Positions 1 to 8,915 of a stretch of DNA of 64,000 bases are shown piece by piece. The notes under the pieces were generated by a model. The model was not told the DNA's origin, made no database searches, and was given only the letters and a program-made list of their open reading frames with translations. This stretch comes from an uncultured Vampirovibrio sp. (GTDB taxonomy: Bacteria > Cyanobacteriota > Vampirovibrionia > Gastranaerophilales > Gastranaerophilaceae). How positions within the stretch are numbered: the stretch's first letter is position 1; every line of letters begins with the position of its first letter. The position numbers were made by a program, and so were the translations under genes. The stretch spans positions 1 to 64,000 of the forward strand of contig CAJTXT010000007.1 in the NCBI GenBank assembly GCA_910583875.1. Direction: 5' to 3'.

Positions 1-36
1 CCGGATTCAAGTTTAAAAGAAGAGATTGAACAGTAA
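1..36 (+). CDS. C-terminal tail of a protein truncated by the window edge
   Basis: Frame 1 is open from the first base and reads PDSSLKEEIEQ followed by TAA at 34-36. A perfect 18-bp inverted repeat overlaps it, as expected for the 3' end of a gene. Only eleven residues are visible, so the product cannot be named and the call itself is tentative. Confidence 0.4.
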   Translation, partial: PDSSLKEEIEQ

Positions 37-60
37 ATCAATTGTTCAATCTCTTCTTTT
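15..60. terminator. Perfect 18-bp hairpin, probable terminator
   Basis: Bases 15-32 (AAAAGAAGAGATTGAACA) are exactly complementary to 43-60, with a 10-nt loop. The right arm ends in TTTT on the plus strand and the left arm gives the same on the minus strand, so it can act in both directions. It would end the plus-strand gene entering at base 1. Confidence 0.7.
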
Positions 61-79
61 ATTAGATTAATAAATAGTC

Positions 80-110
80 AAAAAGCAGGTTAAATTATTA
101 CCTGCTTTTT
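80..110. terminator. Rho-independent terminator after fabF
   Basis: Inverted repeat AAAAAGCAGGT (80-90) and ACCTGCTTTTT (100-110), 9-nt loop, T-run on both strands. It lies 23 bp beyond the fabF stop codon. Confidence 0.75.
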
Positions 111-132
111 AATTATTTATCTTCTATTTTAT

Positions 133-1380
133 TTATGCTTTCTCAAACATCAATACAGCGTTGTGACCGCCAAAGCCAAATGAATTAGACAACGCTATTT
201 TTACATCTTTTTCTTTTGCTTTATTTGCAACGTAGTCTAAGTCTGCAACTTCAGGGTCTCTATTTACAAGATTAATAGTTGGCGGAACGATACCATCCAC
301 TATTGATTTTACTGAAATAATAGCTTCAATGCTTCCGGCTGCTCCGAGCATATGACCAATCATTGATTTTGTAGAACTTACGCATAAGTTTGAGTTTTGT
401 GATTTATCACCAAAAATTCTTGCTACTGTGTTTGATTCCGCCATATCACCTAAGTGTGTACTTGTACCGTGCATATTAATGTAGTCAATTTCTTCAGGGT
501 TTTTATTCCCTTCTCTTAAACAATTTCGGATTGCAAGTTCAGCACCTCTGCCTTCAGGATCTGGTGCTACCATATCGTAAGCATCTGAGCTTTGTCCATA
601 AGCTGTTAATTCTGCATAAATCTTAGCACCTCTAGCTATAGCGTGTTCTCTTTCTTCTAATATAAGAACAGCTCCGCCTTCTGATAATACAAAACCGTCA
701 CGATCTTTATCATAAGGTCTTGAAACTTCTTCAGGTCTTCTATCACTCTTCGAAAGAGTTCTAGCACTTGTAAAGGCACCTAATCCAAAGTCACAAACAG
801 CTGATTCAGCACCGCCTGCGAACATTATATCAGCATCACCATATTGAATTGCTCTAAAAGAATCACCTACAGAATGTGCACCTGTTGCACAAGCTGAAAG
901 TACAGCTTTACTTGGACCTTTTAAACCGTATTTTATTGATATTTTACCGGATGCCATATTTGCAATCATCATAGGTACTGTGAATGGTGAGCATTTATGG
1001 AAACCTCTGTTCATCATATCTTGATAACCTGTAGTAACAACAACTAAGCCGCCTGCTGCAGTTGAAACAATTGTACCTATTCTTGTTTTGTCTTCTTTTT
1101 CAAGGTCTAAATTTGAATCTTTAAAAGCTTCTTCTGCTGCAATTAAAGCGTAGATTATGCTTTTATCTAATCTTTTTGCTTCTTTTGGGTCGATATAAGC
1201 TGCAACATCTATATCTTCCGGAACTTGTCCTGCAACTTTTACAAGGTGTTTATCTTTATCTAAATTATGTTCTTTTATTCCGCTAATACCGTTTTTTAAA
1301 TTATTCCAAAGTGTATCGACGCCAATACCATAAGGTGATACACAACCTATACCTGTAACTACTACACGTCTTTTTGACAT
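133..1380 (-). CDS. fabF: 3-oxoacyl-[acyl-carrier-protein] synthase II
   Basis: Condensing enzyme of type II fatty acid synthesis: it joins malonyl-ACP to an acyl-ACP in the cytosol. The whole 415-residue protein has the normal FabF length. The catalytic triad is visible: Cys164 in VLSACATGAHS, His304 in NMHGTST and His343 in SMIGHMLGAAG. The C-terminal NSFGFGGHNAVL motif is typical of KAS II. I start at the ATG at 1380 because GGAGG sits 5 nt upstream; an in-frame TTG at 1392 would place that ribosome site inside the coding region. It stands alone here, with fabZ about 24 kb away. Confidence 0.95.
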   Translation of the reverse strand: MSKRRVVVTGIGCVSPYGIGVDTLWNNLKNGISGIKEHNLDKDKHLVKVAGQVPEDIDVAAYIDPKEAKRLDKSIIYALIAAEEAFKDSNLDLEKEDKTRIGTIVSTAAGGLVVVTTGYQDMMNRGFHKCSPFTVPMMIANMASGKISIKYGLKGPSKAVLSACATGAHSVGDSFRAIQYGDADIMFAGGAESAVCDFGLGAFTSARTLSKSDRRPEEVSRPYDKDRDGFVLSEGGAVLILEEREHAIARGAKIYAELTAYGQSSDAYDMVAPDPEGRGAELAIRNCLREGNKNPEEIDYINMHGTSTHLGDMAESNTVARIFGDKSQNSNLCVSSTKSMIGHMLGAAGSIEAIISVKSIVDGIVPPTINLVNRDPEVADLDYVANKAKEKDVKIALSNSFGFGGHNAVLMFEKA

Positions 1381-1464
1381 TTTATCCTCCAAGGAAAGAT
1401 TTCCTTAACTATCTTAATCCATATACTTTGATGGTATCTTGAAAATGCTTTAAAATCAATATTT

Positions 1465-3789
1465 TTAATGTTTTATTACAACATTATTAATTTTATTTTT
1501 TGCTTTGTCAAAAGTTCTGTATATTATAGAATTATCTTTCGTGGTGATTGCATAAATAAGATTTTTTTCATTTATGAATTTTTGGCTTTTATGTTTTGTA
1601 AATAATGAAATATAAGGTGCATAAAATTCTTCTGTAAGTTTAAATAATTCATTTTCATCAGAAGTAAAAGCAATTGCAAAATTTGCGCTATTGCTGCCTA
1701 TACATTGAAGTTCAGGTGTATCTAACGGCGGACCTGCAGGAGTTCCTCTTGTCGGATTATGAGGGTTTGATATTATTCCTGTTGCACGCAGCAGAGTTAA
1801 ATTTACAGTATTTTTATTAATTTCGTATTCACTGTTTCCTTTTGTCATTAGTGCAAAATTTTGAGTCTGCATAAATCTTTGCATTGGTGAGGTATTAGGT
1901 TTTAGTTCAATTCCTCGCGGAGCCGGAAGATGTGAATATATGTCAAAATCGGGGTCAAATGTGCGTTTAACTGTGCCGAATAAATCTTCATTTATTGTTG
2001 AATAGATTTTTTCTTTTAGATTAAATCCGATTTGCAGAATATGGTCTTTGCTGTTATTTATCCAGTTTGCATTAAATTCTATAAATTTGGATTGATTATA
2101 TAAAATTACATCAATATTTATTTTATGTTTACGAATATTTTTGCTTCTGCCTTTATTAGTTGATTTTACAGGTAAATCAATTGAGAAAGTAATATTTAAA
2201 ACAGCTCTTTGTTTGTTATATTCTTTAAGTTTAAATGAAATTAATTTAGCTTTTATAGGCTTATCGTCTTTTAATGCTCCAAAATTATAGCTGTCACCTA
2301 TGTCTGCTCTATCGGTAATAGTGATAAAATCTTCATAAGTTTCATTTTTAATTTTATCAGTCATTATAATTTTGTTATTTTTAATTTCAAATTTTATATT
2401 TGCATTTTCTATTGAGTTATTACTTACTTTTATGTAATTTTCTGTATTAATATGTTCTTTTGTAATTTGTGTAAGTGCAAATGCAGGTATATTTTTCACA
2501 TCAACAGCATAGGTATTTATGTTTGTAATATCTTCTGTTATTGGAATTTCATTAGTGTTATAAAGTTTTTTATCTGTAAAACCTTTGCGTGACGAAAGTT
2601 TTACAGCGTTCATCCATTTTGGAAGTTTTTGTTCTGTTTCTATAATAATTTTGCCGTTATAATCGAAGTTTGAAAGATTTATTATGGATAATGGTGCATT
2701 ATCATTGGATAAATCTCTAATTGTTCGTTTTATAATTCCGTTTGAAGCTGTATCAACTTTTTCAAAACGCGTCATTATTTCCTTATGAACTTTATCTGTA
2801 CTGCAGCCATAAATACTGTCGTGGGCGTGATTTTTAATTATAGTTTTATAAACATAATCGATTTCGTTTTGCTTGTTTTTTGTGTTGAAATAAAAGTGTC
2901 CTATAGCTTGCAAGGGTTCTGCAATTCTTGTTAAAAGCCATTGAGAGTGAGCATTTGCCTGTTTTAAATAGATTCTTGAAGAATAGACTCCTGGTAATAT
3001 AAAATTAAGCTTATTATTTAAAAATTCACCCTCGGTTTGAGTTCTGTTTGTAATATTGTCAAAATATTCAAATGGTGTGGAAATTTTTATTTCATAATCC
3101 GAATAGATTTTATTTAATTCTTTAATTTGTTTATTTAGATTTTGTGCTATTCCCAAGTGGTCTGCACCTATTGGAAGAAGAATATTATTCCCGCTTTTTA
3201 ATGAAATTTTATCAATATATTTCTTTAGCAATTCTGCTTTTTTTTCAATAGACAGATTTAAGTTTAAAAAATCTTGAAAATAACCTTGTATTAAATATGT
3301 TACTTTTATATCTTTCCAATTGAGGTCAGCGGGTAAATCGCCTAAACCGCGCCACATGCAGGCTTTATCTATACCAAGTGCTTTTAATATGCAAGGAACA
3401 CTTTGACTATGCCCAAAAGTATCTGATAAATAGCCGATAAATTCAGTTTCGCCAAATTCTTTAGATTTTTTAATCCCTATCTCAAGGTTTCTATATAAAC
3501 ATTCACCAGAAGAAAGGAAGCTATCTGCACTGCAATAAAATGGACCTATTCTCAATTTTTTTTGTTCTACAAGAGTTTTTATTTCTTGTTCTTTTTCGGG
3601 GTGAATTTCAAGATAATCTTCTAATGCAGAGGTTTGTCCGTCAAAATAGAAGCAGGGAAGTTCATTATTTTTTAGAGCCTCCAATACTTCATCAAAGACT
3701 TCAATTAGTCTTAAGCGGAAGTCTTCAAATTCTCTATACCATTCTCTATCCCAGTGAGAATGCACGTATGCTATTACTTTTTTCTTCAT
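1465..3789 (-). CDS. Glycoside hydrolase family 38 alpha-mannosidase
   Basis: A 774-residue enzyme expected to cleave alpha-mannosides. The GH38 zinc site is recognisable: H10, H12 and D14 in HSHWDREWY, the nucleophile Asp123 in YLSDTFGHS, and H321, H323 and D324 in NHAHDSIYG. There is no signal peptide, so it is probably cytosolic, like the MngB group that processes imported mannosyl-sugars. The C-terminal half (about 350-774) has the beta-rich character expected of the mannosidase C-terminal domains. The start follows a weak AAAG site. No sugar transporter is next to it. In a gut organism, host N-glycan mannose or mannosylglycerate would be plausible substrates, but this is inference. Confidence 0.9.
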   Translation of the reverse strand: MKKKVIAYVHSHWDREWYREFEDFRLRLIEVFDEVLEALKNNELPCFYFDGQTSALEDYLEIHPEKEQEIKTLVEQKKLRIGPFYCSADSFLSSGECLYRNLEIGIKKSKEFGETEFIGYLSDTFGHSQSVPCILKALGIDKACMWRGLGDLPADLNWKDIKVTYLIQGYFQDFLNLNLSIEKKAELLKKYIDKISLKSGNNILLPIGADHLGIAQNLNKQIKELNKIYSDYEIKISTPFEYFDNITNRTQTEGEFLNNKLNFILPGVYSSRIYLKQANAHSQWLLTRIAEPLQAIGHFYFNTKNKQNEIDYVYKTIIKNHAHDSIYGCSTDKVHKEIMTRFEKVDTASNGIIKRTIRDLSNDNAPLSIINLSNFDYNGKIIIETEQKLPKWMNAVKLSSRKGFTDKKLYNTNEIPITEDITNINTYAVDVKNIPAFALTQITKEHINTENYIKVSNNSIENANIKFEIKNNKIIMTDKIKNETYEDFITITDRADIGDSYNFGALKDDKPIKAKLISFKLKEYNKQRAVLNITFSIDLPVKSTNKGRSKNIRKHKINIDVILYNQSKFIEFNANWINNSKDHILQIGFNLKEKIYSTINEDLFGTVKRTFDPDFDIYSHLPAPRGIELKPNTSPMQRFMQTQNFALMTKGNSEYEINKNTVNLTLLRATGIISNPHNPTRGTPAGPPLDTPELQCIGSNSANFAIAFTSDENELFKLTEEFYAPYISLFTKHKSQKFINEKNLIYAITTKDNSIIYRTFDKAKNKINNVVIKH

Positions 3790-3834
3790 AATTTCTTTGT
3801 TAAATATATAATGATTATTTTATTAATTGGTCAG

Positions 3835-3855
3835 ATTCCGAAACAAGTTCGGAAT
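3835..3855. repeat. Short dispersed hairpin, ATTCCGAA stem
   Basis: ATTCCGAA-ACAAG-TTCGGAAT, an 8-bp perfect stem flanked by GGTCAG and GACAG. It belongs to the dispersed family also seen at 4896, 13183, 13292, 13387, 33712, 51795 and 52296. Bases 3870-3897 (complement reading AATAGTCAAACAAGC) look like a decayed piece of the long form seen at 52377-52456, in the opposite orientation. Confidence 0.75.
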
Positions 3856-3894
3856 GACAGATTGATGTAATGCTAAGCTTGTTTGACTATTTTT

Positions 3895-4113
3895 TCAGAA
3901 ATTATTGCTTATATCAATAAATTGAATTTTATAATCTAATATACTTGAAATTGCAAGAACTTCATTATAAGTAATACTTCCTCGTCCTAATCGTTGAGAA
4001 AGTGAGTTCTCCGTATATTTTCTGCGTGTTAGTTCTGTTAGTTTTTCTGCAAGTTCTCTTAGTTTCATTTTTCTTTCAATTAAGAGAATCTTAATTTGTT
4101 CTTTTACTTGCAT
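3895..4113 (-). CDS. Small helix-turn-helix-like protein (72 aa)
   Basis: Predicted all-helical small protein. Residues 18-28 (LRELAEKLTEL) and 35-50 (YTENSLSQRLGRGSIT) look like a lambda-repressor-type turn, followed by a hydrophobic third segment (VLAISSILDYKIQFIDI). It lies 3 bp downstream of a second gene of the same layout (4117-4326) on the same strand, so the two probably form a tandem duplicated pair. The DNA-binding role is inferred from pattern only. Function and target are unknown. Coding use is as AT-rich as the surroundings. Confidence 0.6.
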   Translation of the reverse strand: MQVKEQIKILLIERKMKLRELAEKLTELTRRKYTENSLSQRLGRGSITYNEVLAISSILDYKIQFIDISNNF

Positions 4114-4116
4114 AAA

Positions 4117-4326
4117 TTACCTTTTCTTCTCAATTTTTAATTGATATCCTAATATATCAAGAACATTTGAAACTTCTTGAAATCTAATTGTATTGTTTCT
4201 TAATTTTTGTGTAAGAAGATTTAAGGCTTTTCGTCTTTCTTTATTACAATATAGTTTACTTGCAATTTCTGTTAATGTCGTTGCTTCTTTTGTTGCTAAT
4301 ATTTTTATTTCTTTTCTAATATCCAT
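4117..4326 (-). CDS. Small helix-turn-helix-like protein (69 aa), paralogue of the next gene
   Basis: Begins MDIRKEIKILATKEATTLTEIASKL and shares a scaffold with the 72-aa neighbour: a K/E-rich first helix, a T/R-L-x-E-I/L-A-x-K-L helix, a central L-x-Q-R/K-L segment and a closing hydrophobic run (VLDILGYQLKI). This resembles small Xre-like folds. It is divergent from the third HTH gene at 4440, with about 110 bp of promoter DNA between them, an arrangement often used for autoregulation. No operator could be confirmed. Confidence 0.6.
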   Translation of the reverse strand: MDIRKEIKILATKEATTLTEIASKLYCNKERRKALNLLTQKLRNNTIRFQEVSNVLDILGYQLKIEKKR

Positions 4327-4372
4327 ATAGAAATCATAATAAAATATTAAAAATAGTGAAAATATTTATATA

Positions 4373-4401
4373 TTGTAAATGTATTATTATACATGTATAA
4401 T
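4373..4401 (+). promoter_or_regulatory. Sigma-70-type promoter for the Xre gene
   Basis: TTGTAA at 4373-4378, a 17-nt spacer, and a consensus TATAAT at 4396-4401, 38 bp before the chosen ATG. The spacer ends in the self-complementary TACATGTA, a possible repressor site, in the gap between divergent HTH genes. Confidence 0.6.
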
Positions 4402-4439
4402 ATATAAAGTACAAATGTAACATGTTATGGAGATATTTA

Positions 4440-4670
4440 ATGAAATATAGAAAATATAAAAAAGATATAAGAAAAACTATAGGAAAGAATATTAGAATGA
4501 TTAGAATTGAACACAATCTTTTAATAGAAGAATTAGCAAAAAAAGCTGGATTTAAATATACAAAAATGAAAAAAATTGAAAAGGGATATTATAAAATTTT
4601 AATTACTGATATTTTTTATTTAGGAGAGGCCTTAAATGTCGAAATTACTCAATTTTTTAAGAGTTTGTAG
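4440..4670 (+). CDS. Xre-family transcriptional regulator (76 aa)
   Basis: Single-domain HTH protein of the Cro/C1 type: IGKNIRMIRIEHNLLIEELAKKAGF, then a second-helix/recognition segment (TKMKKIEKGYYKI) and ALNVEITQFFKSL. KIEKG is the usual signature after the recognition helix. The ATG at 4440 is chosen over the upstream in-frame ATG at 4422 because TGGAG at 4428-4432 gives a 7-nt spacing. Two more small HTH genes diverge from it. There are no phage genes nearby, so it is more likely a stand-alone regulator than a prophage repressor. Confidence 0.75.
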   Translation: MKYRKYKKDIRKTIGKNIRMIRIEHNLLIEELAKKAGFKYTKMKKIEKGYYKILITDIFYLGEALNVEITQFFKSL

Positions 4671-4696
4671 CTTGTGGGAATATCAACGGTAGTAGA

Positions 4697-4804
4697 TTTT
4701 TACAAATAAAAATGATAGGAAATTAATTTTGAAGTCCATTGATTTTAGGTATCGCGAAATCACAGGACGGAAAATTGATTTCCTATCCTTTTTATTTGTA
4801 AAAA
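4697..4804. repeat. Giant nested hairpin H1 (34-bp arms, 40-nt conserved core)
   Basis: Arms 4697-4730 and 4771-4804 are inverted copies (32 of 34 matching). The core 4731-4770 begins GAAGTCCATTGATTTTAGG and ends GAAATCACAGGACGG. Inside the core GTCC pairs with GGAC and TGATTT with AAATCA. It fills the gap between the convergent Xre and zincin genes. The arm sequence is unrelated to that of H2-H5, while the core is shared. Confidence 0.9.
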
Positions 4805-4895
4805 CATTTTTATATTTTGGGGGTTAAAACTAAACCTACAATCTATAATTTTTTATAGAGTTAGAAAAATAAGCGTAATTTTGTTTGTTAATAAG

Positions 4896-4916
4896 ACTCT
4901 GAAACAAGTTCAGAGT
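4896..4916. repeat. Short dispersed hairpin, ACTCTGAA stem
   Basis: ACTCTGAA-ACAAG-TTCAGAGT, 8-bp perfect stem, flanked by TAAG and GACAG. The loop and flanks match the copy at 3835, while three stem positions differ and are compensated on the other arm. Confidence 0.75.
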
Positions 4917-4938
4917 GACAGTTAGCTTTATTTTGTCT

Positions 4939-5814
4939 TTATTGTAATTTTTTAAAAATTTCAAATAAATCTTTCATTTCCTTAAAATGACCTGATTTAA
5001 GAAGTTCTAAAAAACGGTTAACACTAATTGGTGCAACAGTTGATATTGTTTCAGGTGTCATAAAATATCCTTGTACAAAACGTGCAAAAAGTTCGGTCGG
5101 CTTTTCGTAATATTTATTTAATTTATTTATTCTTCGTGTTATTTTACTTTGCTTTCGCTGCATAGAACATAATCGTATGTACGTTTGAAAAGCTTTTGGC
5201 ATTTCGGGAAAATCATTTTCTATGTTTTTAACTGTTAGAATTCTTTCTTTAGTAAAGAAAAATCCTTTTGCAATTCTTATAGCATCATATTTAACCAGAT
5301 ATTTTGCTTCTGAGTTTTTTATATATTTTTCAAATTCCGCAAATTTTTTAGAACGCTGAAATTTGGGGTAATCTCTTTTAATTGCACTTTGCATACTCTT
5401 TATAGTATTTGCTGTCTGCTCTTTTGCGTCTAAAAATATTTGCAAACGTGAATTTTTGTCTATTAGTTTAGTTACGTTTAAAAGCTCTTGTTTTATTTCT
5501 GTAGTATCAGAAAGATTGAAAATATTTTCTAAAGAACCGCCGTTTTTAAGAAAATCTTTATCAATTTTATAATGAATATGATGTGCAAATTCATGCACAA
5601 GCACTTCAATTGCTTTATCTTCATCAAGTCCTTTTGCAATATCTATACGGTTTTTTTGATAAAGCCCTTGGTTTCCTCTGGCTTTTGTATTTGTTTTAAC
5701 CTCTATATCAAGCGATTTTAAAAATTCTATGACATTCCTTTTTGTTAAAGGTTTTGTTCTGTCATAGTTCATTTTTATTGTATATTCAGGTTCTTTTTTT
5801 AGTCCAAAAAACAT
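4939..5814 (-). CDS. Zincin-type metallopeptidase domain protein (291 aa)
   Basis: Carries HEFAHH in the context EVLVHEFAHHIHY (about residue 90) and a later KPTELFARFVQGYF whose Glu could be the third zinc ligand. This gives the HExxH...E layout of gluzincins. The N-terminal third (PEYTIKMNYDRTKPLTKRNVIEFLKSLDIEV) is reminiscent of the zincins attached to large polyvalent or phage-type proteins. There is no signal peptide. The ATG overlaps the cutA stop (TAATG), with GAGG just upstream, so translation is probably coupled. The family is not recognised more precisely and the substrate is unknown. Confidence 0.65.
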   Translation of the reverse strand: MFFGLKKEPEYTIKMNYDRTKPLTKRNVIEFLKSLDIEVKTNTKARGNQGLYQKNRIDIAKGLDEDKAIEVLVHEFAHHIHYKIDKDFLKNGGSLENIFNLSDTTEIKQELLNVTKLIDKNSRLQIFLDAKEQTANTIKSMQSAIKRDYPKFQRSKKFAEFEKYIKNSEAKYLVKYDAIRIAKGFFFTKERILTVKNIENDFPEMPKAFQTYIRLCSMQRKQSKITRRINKLNKYYEKPTELFARFVQGYFMTPETISTVAPISVNRFLELLKSGHFKEMKDLFEIFKKLQ

Positions 5815-6131
5815 TAATCCTCAGTTTGTTGTTCAATCCAATCTAAATAATCTTTGTTCCCGTTTATTATTGGCAAACATATAATTTCTGGAACTTCATA
5901 TTTATGAAATTTTTTTATTTCTTCTTTTACTTGTCCAAATAGTGATGTTTTTGTTTTTATAATCATCAAACATTCTTCATCACAGCATAATTCATTATTC
6001 CATTCATAAACTGAAGTAATAGAAGGAATAATGTTGCAGCATGCTATTAGTTTTTTAGATACAAGCTGCTTTGCAATATTAACAGCATCTTCTTTATTTG
6101 CTGTTGTACAATTTATTATGCAATAAGTCAT
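5814..6131 (-). CDS. cutA: Divalent cation tolerance protein CutA
   Basis: A 105-residue protein of normal CutA1 length. Diagnostic segments are TTANKEDAVNIAKQLVSKKL near the N-terminus, IACCNIIPSITSVYEWNN in the middle, and KFHKYEVPEIICLPI with YLDWIEQ at the end. CutA1 is a cytosolic trimer with a PII-like fold, linked to copper and other divalent metals, although its exact role is unsettled. It lies 24 bp after the M48 peptidase gene and overlaps the zincin gene by one base, so the three probably share a transcript. Confidence 0.93.
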   Translation of the reverse strand: MTYCIINCTTANKEDAVNIAKQLVSKKLIACCNIIPSITSVYEWNNELCCDEECLMIIKTKTSLFGQVKEEIKKFHKYEVPEIICLPIINGNKDYLDWIEQQTED

Positions 6132-6155
6132 AGTTTCATTATAATATAAATTGAT

Positions 6156-7448
6156 TTATAAATCTTCTGCTACAGCTTTTAGTTGTCTGCCTATAGTTTT
6201 GTTATCAGGTGCAAGTTTCGCTGCTTCTTCTATAGCTTTTCTTGCTCTTTTTAAATATTTATCTTCTTTTGTTTCGTTATACAAATATTCATAAGCATAA
6301 GAAATGTATAAATATGGAATGTATGACTCTGTAATTTTTGCAAGTGATTTAAAGTTTTTTATAGCCTTTTCCATATCTCCATTTTTATAATCTGTATATG
6401 CTATTCTTTTTAAAATATCTTCAGGTGTTTCAACTTGATAATAGTCATTTCTCTGTTTTTCAGGCTTCGTAATTATAATTGAAACTCTGTCAGAAGATTT
6501 TTTGCAATCCAAAACATTTGAATTATATATGTTGAATTTTCCTTCATTTTTTAAATCTTTAGAAAGATATTTTACAGTTTCTTTTATGTTTGCAATTCTT
6601 TTTTCAGGGTCCGGATGTGAAGAATTTATAGTTTCTTTATGCGGGTGTGCATTGATTATATTAATAGCTTCCATAGCTTTTTGAGGGTCATAGCCAGCTC
6701 TCACAAGAAATTCAGTACTTAATGCGTCTGCTAGATATTCATCTGTGCGAGATGCTTTGCTTTCCATTTTATCCGCAATGGCAACGTATATCATTGAACC
6801 ATAACCAAGAGTAGGAATCAAAAGCGAATTAATCCAAATTTGATGTTTATGCATCCTATCTTCATATTGTTGAAGATGTCCAAGCACTTGATGTGCAATT
6901 TCATGACCAATAACAAAAGCTAAAGCATCAGGGTTTGAATATAAAGAGTCATATAATGCTGTATTTATCCATATTAAATTAGCTGCTGTAGTTGAAGCAT
7001 TATAATCCCCAGCGCTTTTTCTTACTGCAATTCTCCAATTAACATAGTCAAGTTTATTTGCTCTTATTAATTTTTCTGCGATTCTATATAAATTATAAAA
7101 ATCTACAGGCTGCGGGTTTACGTTTACGGAATTAGTCTTTTTCTTTAATTGCGGTATGATTGCTTTTTTATATATAAGTTCATCTTGTGTGATTTTTTTA
7201 TTGTAATCGGCAGCTGGAATTGTTTTAACTTTTTTAAATTTTATAAGTTTAGGATCTTTTATTTTTGAAGCTTTTTTTGTTTTTTTAGTAACTTCATTTA
7301 TTGTGTCTATTTTGTATTTCTCTACAGAAGAATATTTTACATTGTTTTTACTTGCTTTTATTTGCCTATCTATATGAGAACTGGCAATTGCAAAATTATT
7401 AAAACAAAGAGAAAGAACAAGAAATAAAGTAATAATTTTAATTTTCAT
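6156..7448 (-). CDS. Secreted M48-family metalloprotease with C-terminal TPR
   Basis: Residues 1-23 form a signal peptide (ITLFLVLSLCFNNFAIAS). The zinc site is H182-E183-x-x-H186 in FVIGHEIAHQVLGH, with Glu237 in SRTDEYLADALS as third ligand. A helical C-terminal part (about 345-430: AIKNFKSLAKITES, YLYISYAYEYLY, AIEEAAKLAPDN) reads as TPR repeats. This is the architecture of BepA/YfgC, a periplasmic protease and chaperone for outer-membrane assembly. Residues 30-110 are Lys-rich linker. It is first in a likely operon with cutA and the zincin gene. Confidence 0.9.
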   Translation of the reverse strand: MKIKIITLFLVLSLCFNNFAIASSHIDRQIKASKNNVKYSSVEKYKIDTINEVTKKTKKASKIKDPKLIKFKKVKTIPAADYNKKITQDELIYKKAIIPQLKKKTNSVNVNPQPVDFYNLYRIAEKLIRANKLDYVNWRIAVRKSAGDYNASTTAANLIWINTALYDSLYSNPDALAFVIGHEIAHQVLGHLQQYEDRMHKHQIWINSLLIPTLGYGSMIYVAIADKMESKASRTDEYLADALSTEFLVRAGYDPQKAMEAINIINAHPHKETINSSHPDPEKRIANIKETVKYLSKDLKNEGKFNIYNSNVLDCKKSSDRVSIIITKPEKQRNDYYQVETPEDILKRIAYTDYKNGDMEKAIKNFKSLAKITESYIPYLYISYAYEYLYNETKEDKYLKRARKAIEEAAKLAPDNKTIGRQLKAVAEDL

Positions 7449-7520
7449 ATTATGCCTTTTAGACTTAAAAGCTACAAAATTAATTATATACTATTTTTTA
7501 AGATATTCAAAATAAATGTT

Positions 7521-8915
7521 TTAGAAAATTTTATTTGGATTTAAAATATTTTTAGGGTCAAGAAGCTGTTTAATTTGCTTCATTAGTGCTAAATTATTGG
7601 GGTCTAATGCTTTATTAATAAAGTAAGATTTTTCGCACCCAATACCGTGTTCACCTGATAGTCTGCCATTTAAAGAAAGTGCAAGTTCAAAAAGCTCTGT
7701 TTTTGCCTGTTTAAAATTGTTTCTTTCTTTTTCATTTCGCAAATCTAAAGCGATATTAGGATGTATATTACCGTCCCCTATATGCCCCATTATACAGGTT
7801 TTTAGTTCATATTTTTTGCAGATTTCCCAAATACCTTTTACAAGAGGGACAATATTTTCTCTTGGAACAACAACATCTTCTGTTACAACATTTGGTGCAA
7901 GTTTTGCAGTAGCCCCAAAGGAAGAACGTCTTGAAATCCAAATTCTGTCTTCTTCTTCTTTTGTATTTGCAGTTTGAATATGAGCAGAGTTATTATTTTT
8001 ACATATTTCAATTATTTTATTATATTGATTTTCAAGGTTTGCTTTAAATCCGTCTATCTCAATTAAAAGAGCTGCTGTTTTATCTGTTAACAAACCACAA
8101 GGGTAAAAGCTTTCAACTGTTTGCAATGTATTTCTATCCATTAAATCAATAACAGATGGTGTTATTAAGTTTGAAATTATTTCATTTACTGTTGTAGCTG
8201 TATCTTCTAAATTATCAAAATATGCAAGCATAACTCTTTTAGCTTCCGGTTTAGGAATTAATCTGATTGTTGCTTGAGTTATAATGCCCAAAGTGCCTTC
8301 AGAACCTATAAAAAGCTGAGTCATATTATAGCCTGTTACATCCTTTGAACAAGATGAACCAGTATGTAAAATTGTTCCATCTGCCATAACTACTTCAAGG
8401 TCAATAATAAAATCTTTTGTTGAACCGTATTTGAATGTATGCGGTCCGCCTGATGACAAACCTATGCTGCCGCCTATCATTGATACTTTTAAGTTAGAAG
8501 GATCAGGCGGATAGAATAAATCATATTCTTCAACGGCTTTTTGCAAATCTTCAATTACAACACCAGGTTCAACTTTGCAAATTAAATTATCTTTGTTTAT
8601 TTCTAAAATTTTGTTCATTCTTGCAAAATCAAGAATTATTCCTCCTTTTTTGGGCAGGCATGCTCCGCAAAGATTTGTTCCGGCTGCTCTTGCAACAACA
8701 CTTATAGTATTCTTATAAGCATATTGCATTATTTCGCTTACTTGATGTGTATTTAGAGGAAAAACAATAACATCTGCAATTTCGTTGGGATTTGTTATGT
8801 TGGTTGAATCAGTCGAGTATGTGTATCTTTCATCGTAAGATGAAAGAACATTTTCTTCATCGGCAATTTTCTCCATTGATTCTACTAAATTATTTTTTAA
8901 AATGGTTTTAAGCAT
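7521..8915 (-). CDS. FAD-linked 2-hydroxyacid dehydrogenase (GlcD / D-lactate dehydrogenase type)
   Basis: A 464-residue flavoprotein oxidising a 2-hydroxyacid, most likely D-lactate or glycolate. The N-terminal half is a PCMH FAD-binding domain: VVARAAGTNLCGACLP contacts the FAD pyrophosphate, with PSNLKVSMIGGSIGLSSGG and GYNMTQLFIGSEGTLGII following. The C-terminal half has the conserved GHIGDGNIHPNI and RLSGEHGIGCEK motifs of the FAD-oxidase C domain. There is no GlcE or GlcF partner and no fused iron-sulfur domain nearby, so the electron acceptor is not evident. The start is supported by AGAGGAAAT before the ATG. Confidence 0.9.
   Translation of the reverse strand: MLKTILKNNLVESMEKIADEENVLSSYDERYTYSTDSTNITNPNEIADVIVFPLNTHQVSEIMQYAYKNTISVVARAAGTNLCGACLPKKGGIILDFARMNKILEINKDNLICKVEPGVVIEDLQKAVEEYDLFYPPDPSNLKVSMIGGSIGLSSGGPHTFKYGSTKDFIIDLEVVMADGTILHTGSSCSKDVTGYNMTQLFIGSEGTLGIITQATIRLIPKPEAKRVMLAYFDNLEDTATTVNEIISNLITPSVIDLMDRNTLQTVESFYPCGLLTDKTAALLIEIDGFKANLENQYNKIIEICKNNNSAHIQTANTKEEEDRIWISRRSSFGATAKLAPNVVTEDVVVPRENIVPLVKGIWEICKKYELKTCIMGHIGDGNIHPNIALDLRNEKERNNFKQAKTELFELALSLNGRLSGEHGIGCEKSYFINKALDPNNLALMKQIKQLLDPKNILNPNKIF

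Noticed and set aside
1381..1392. Upstream TTG start for fabF
   Set aside because: It would place the strong GGAGG ribosome site inside the coding sequence; the ATG at 1380 fits FabF length.
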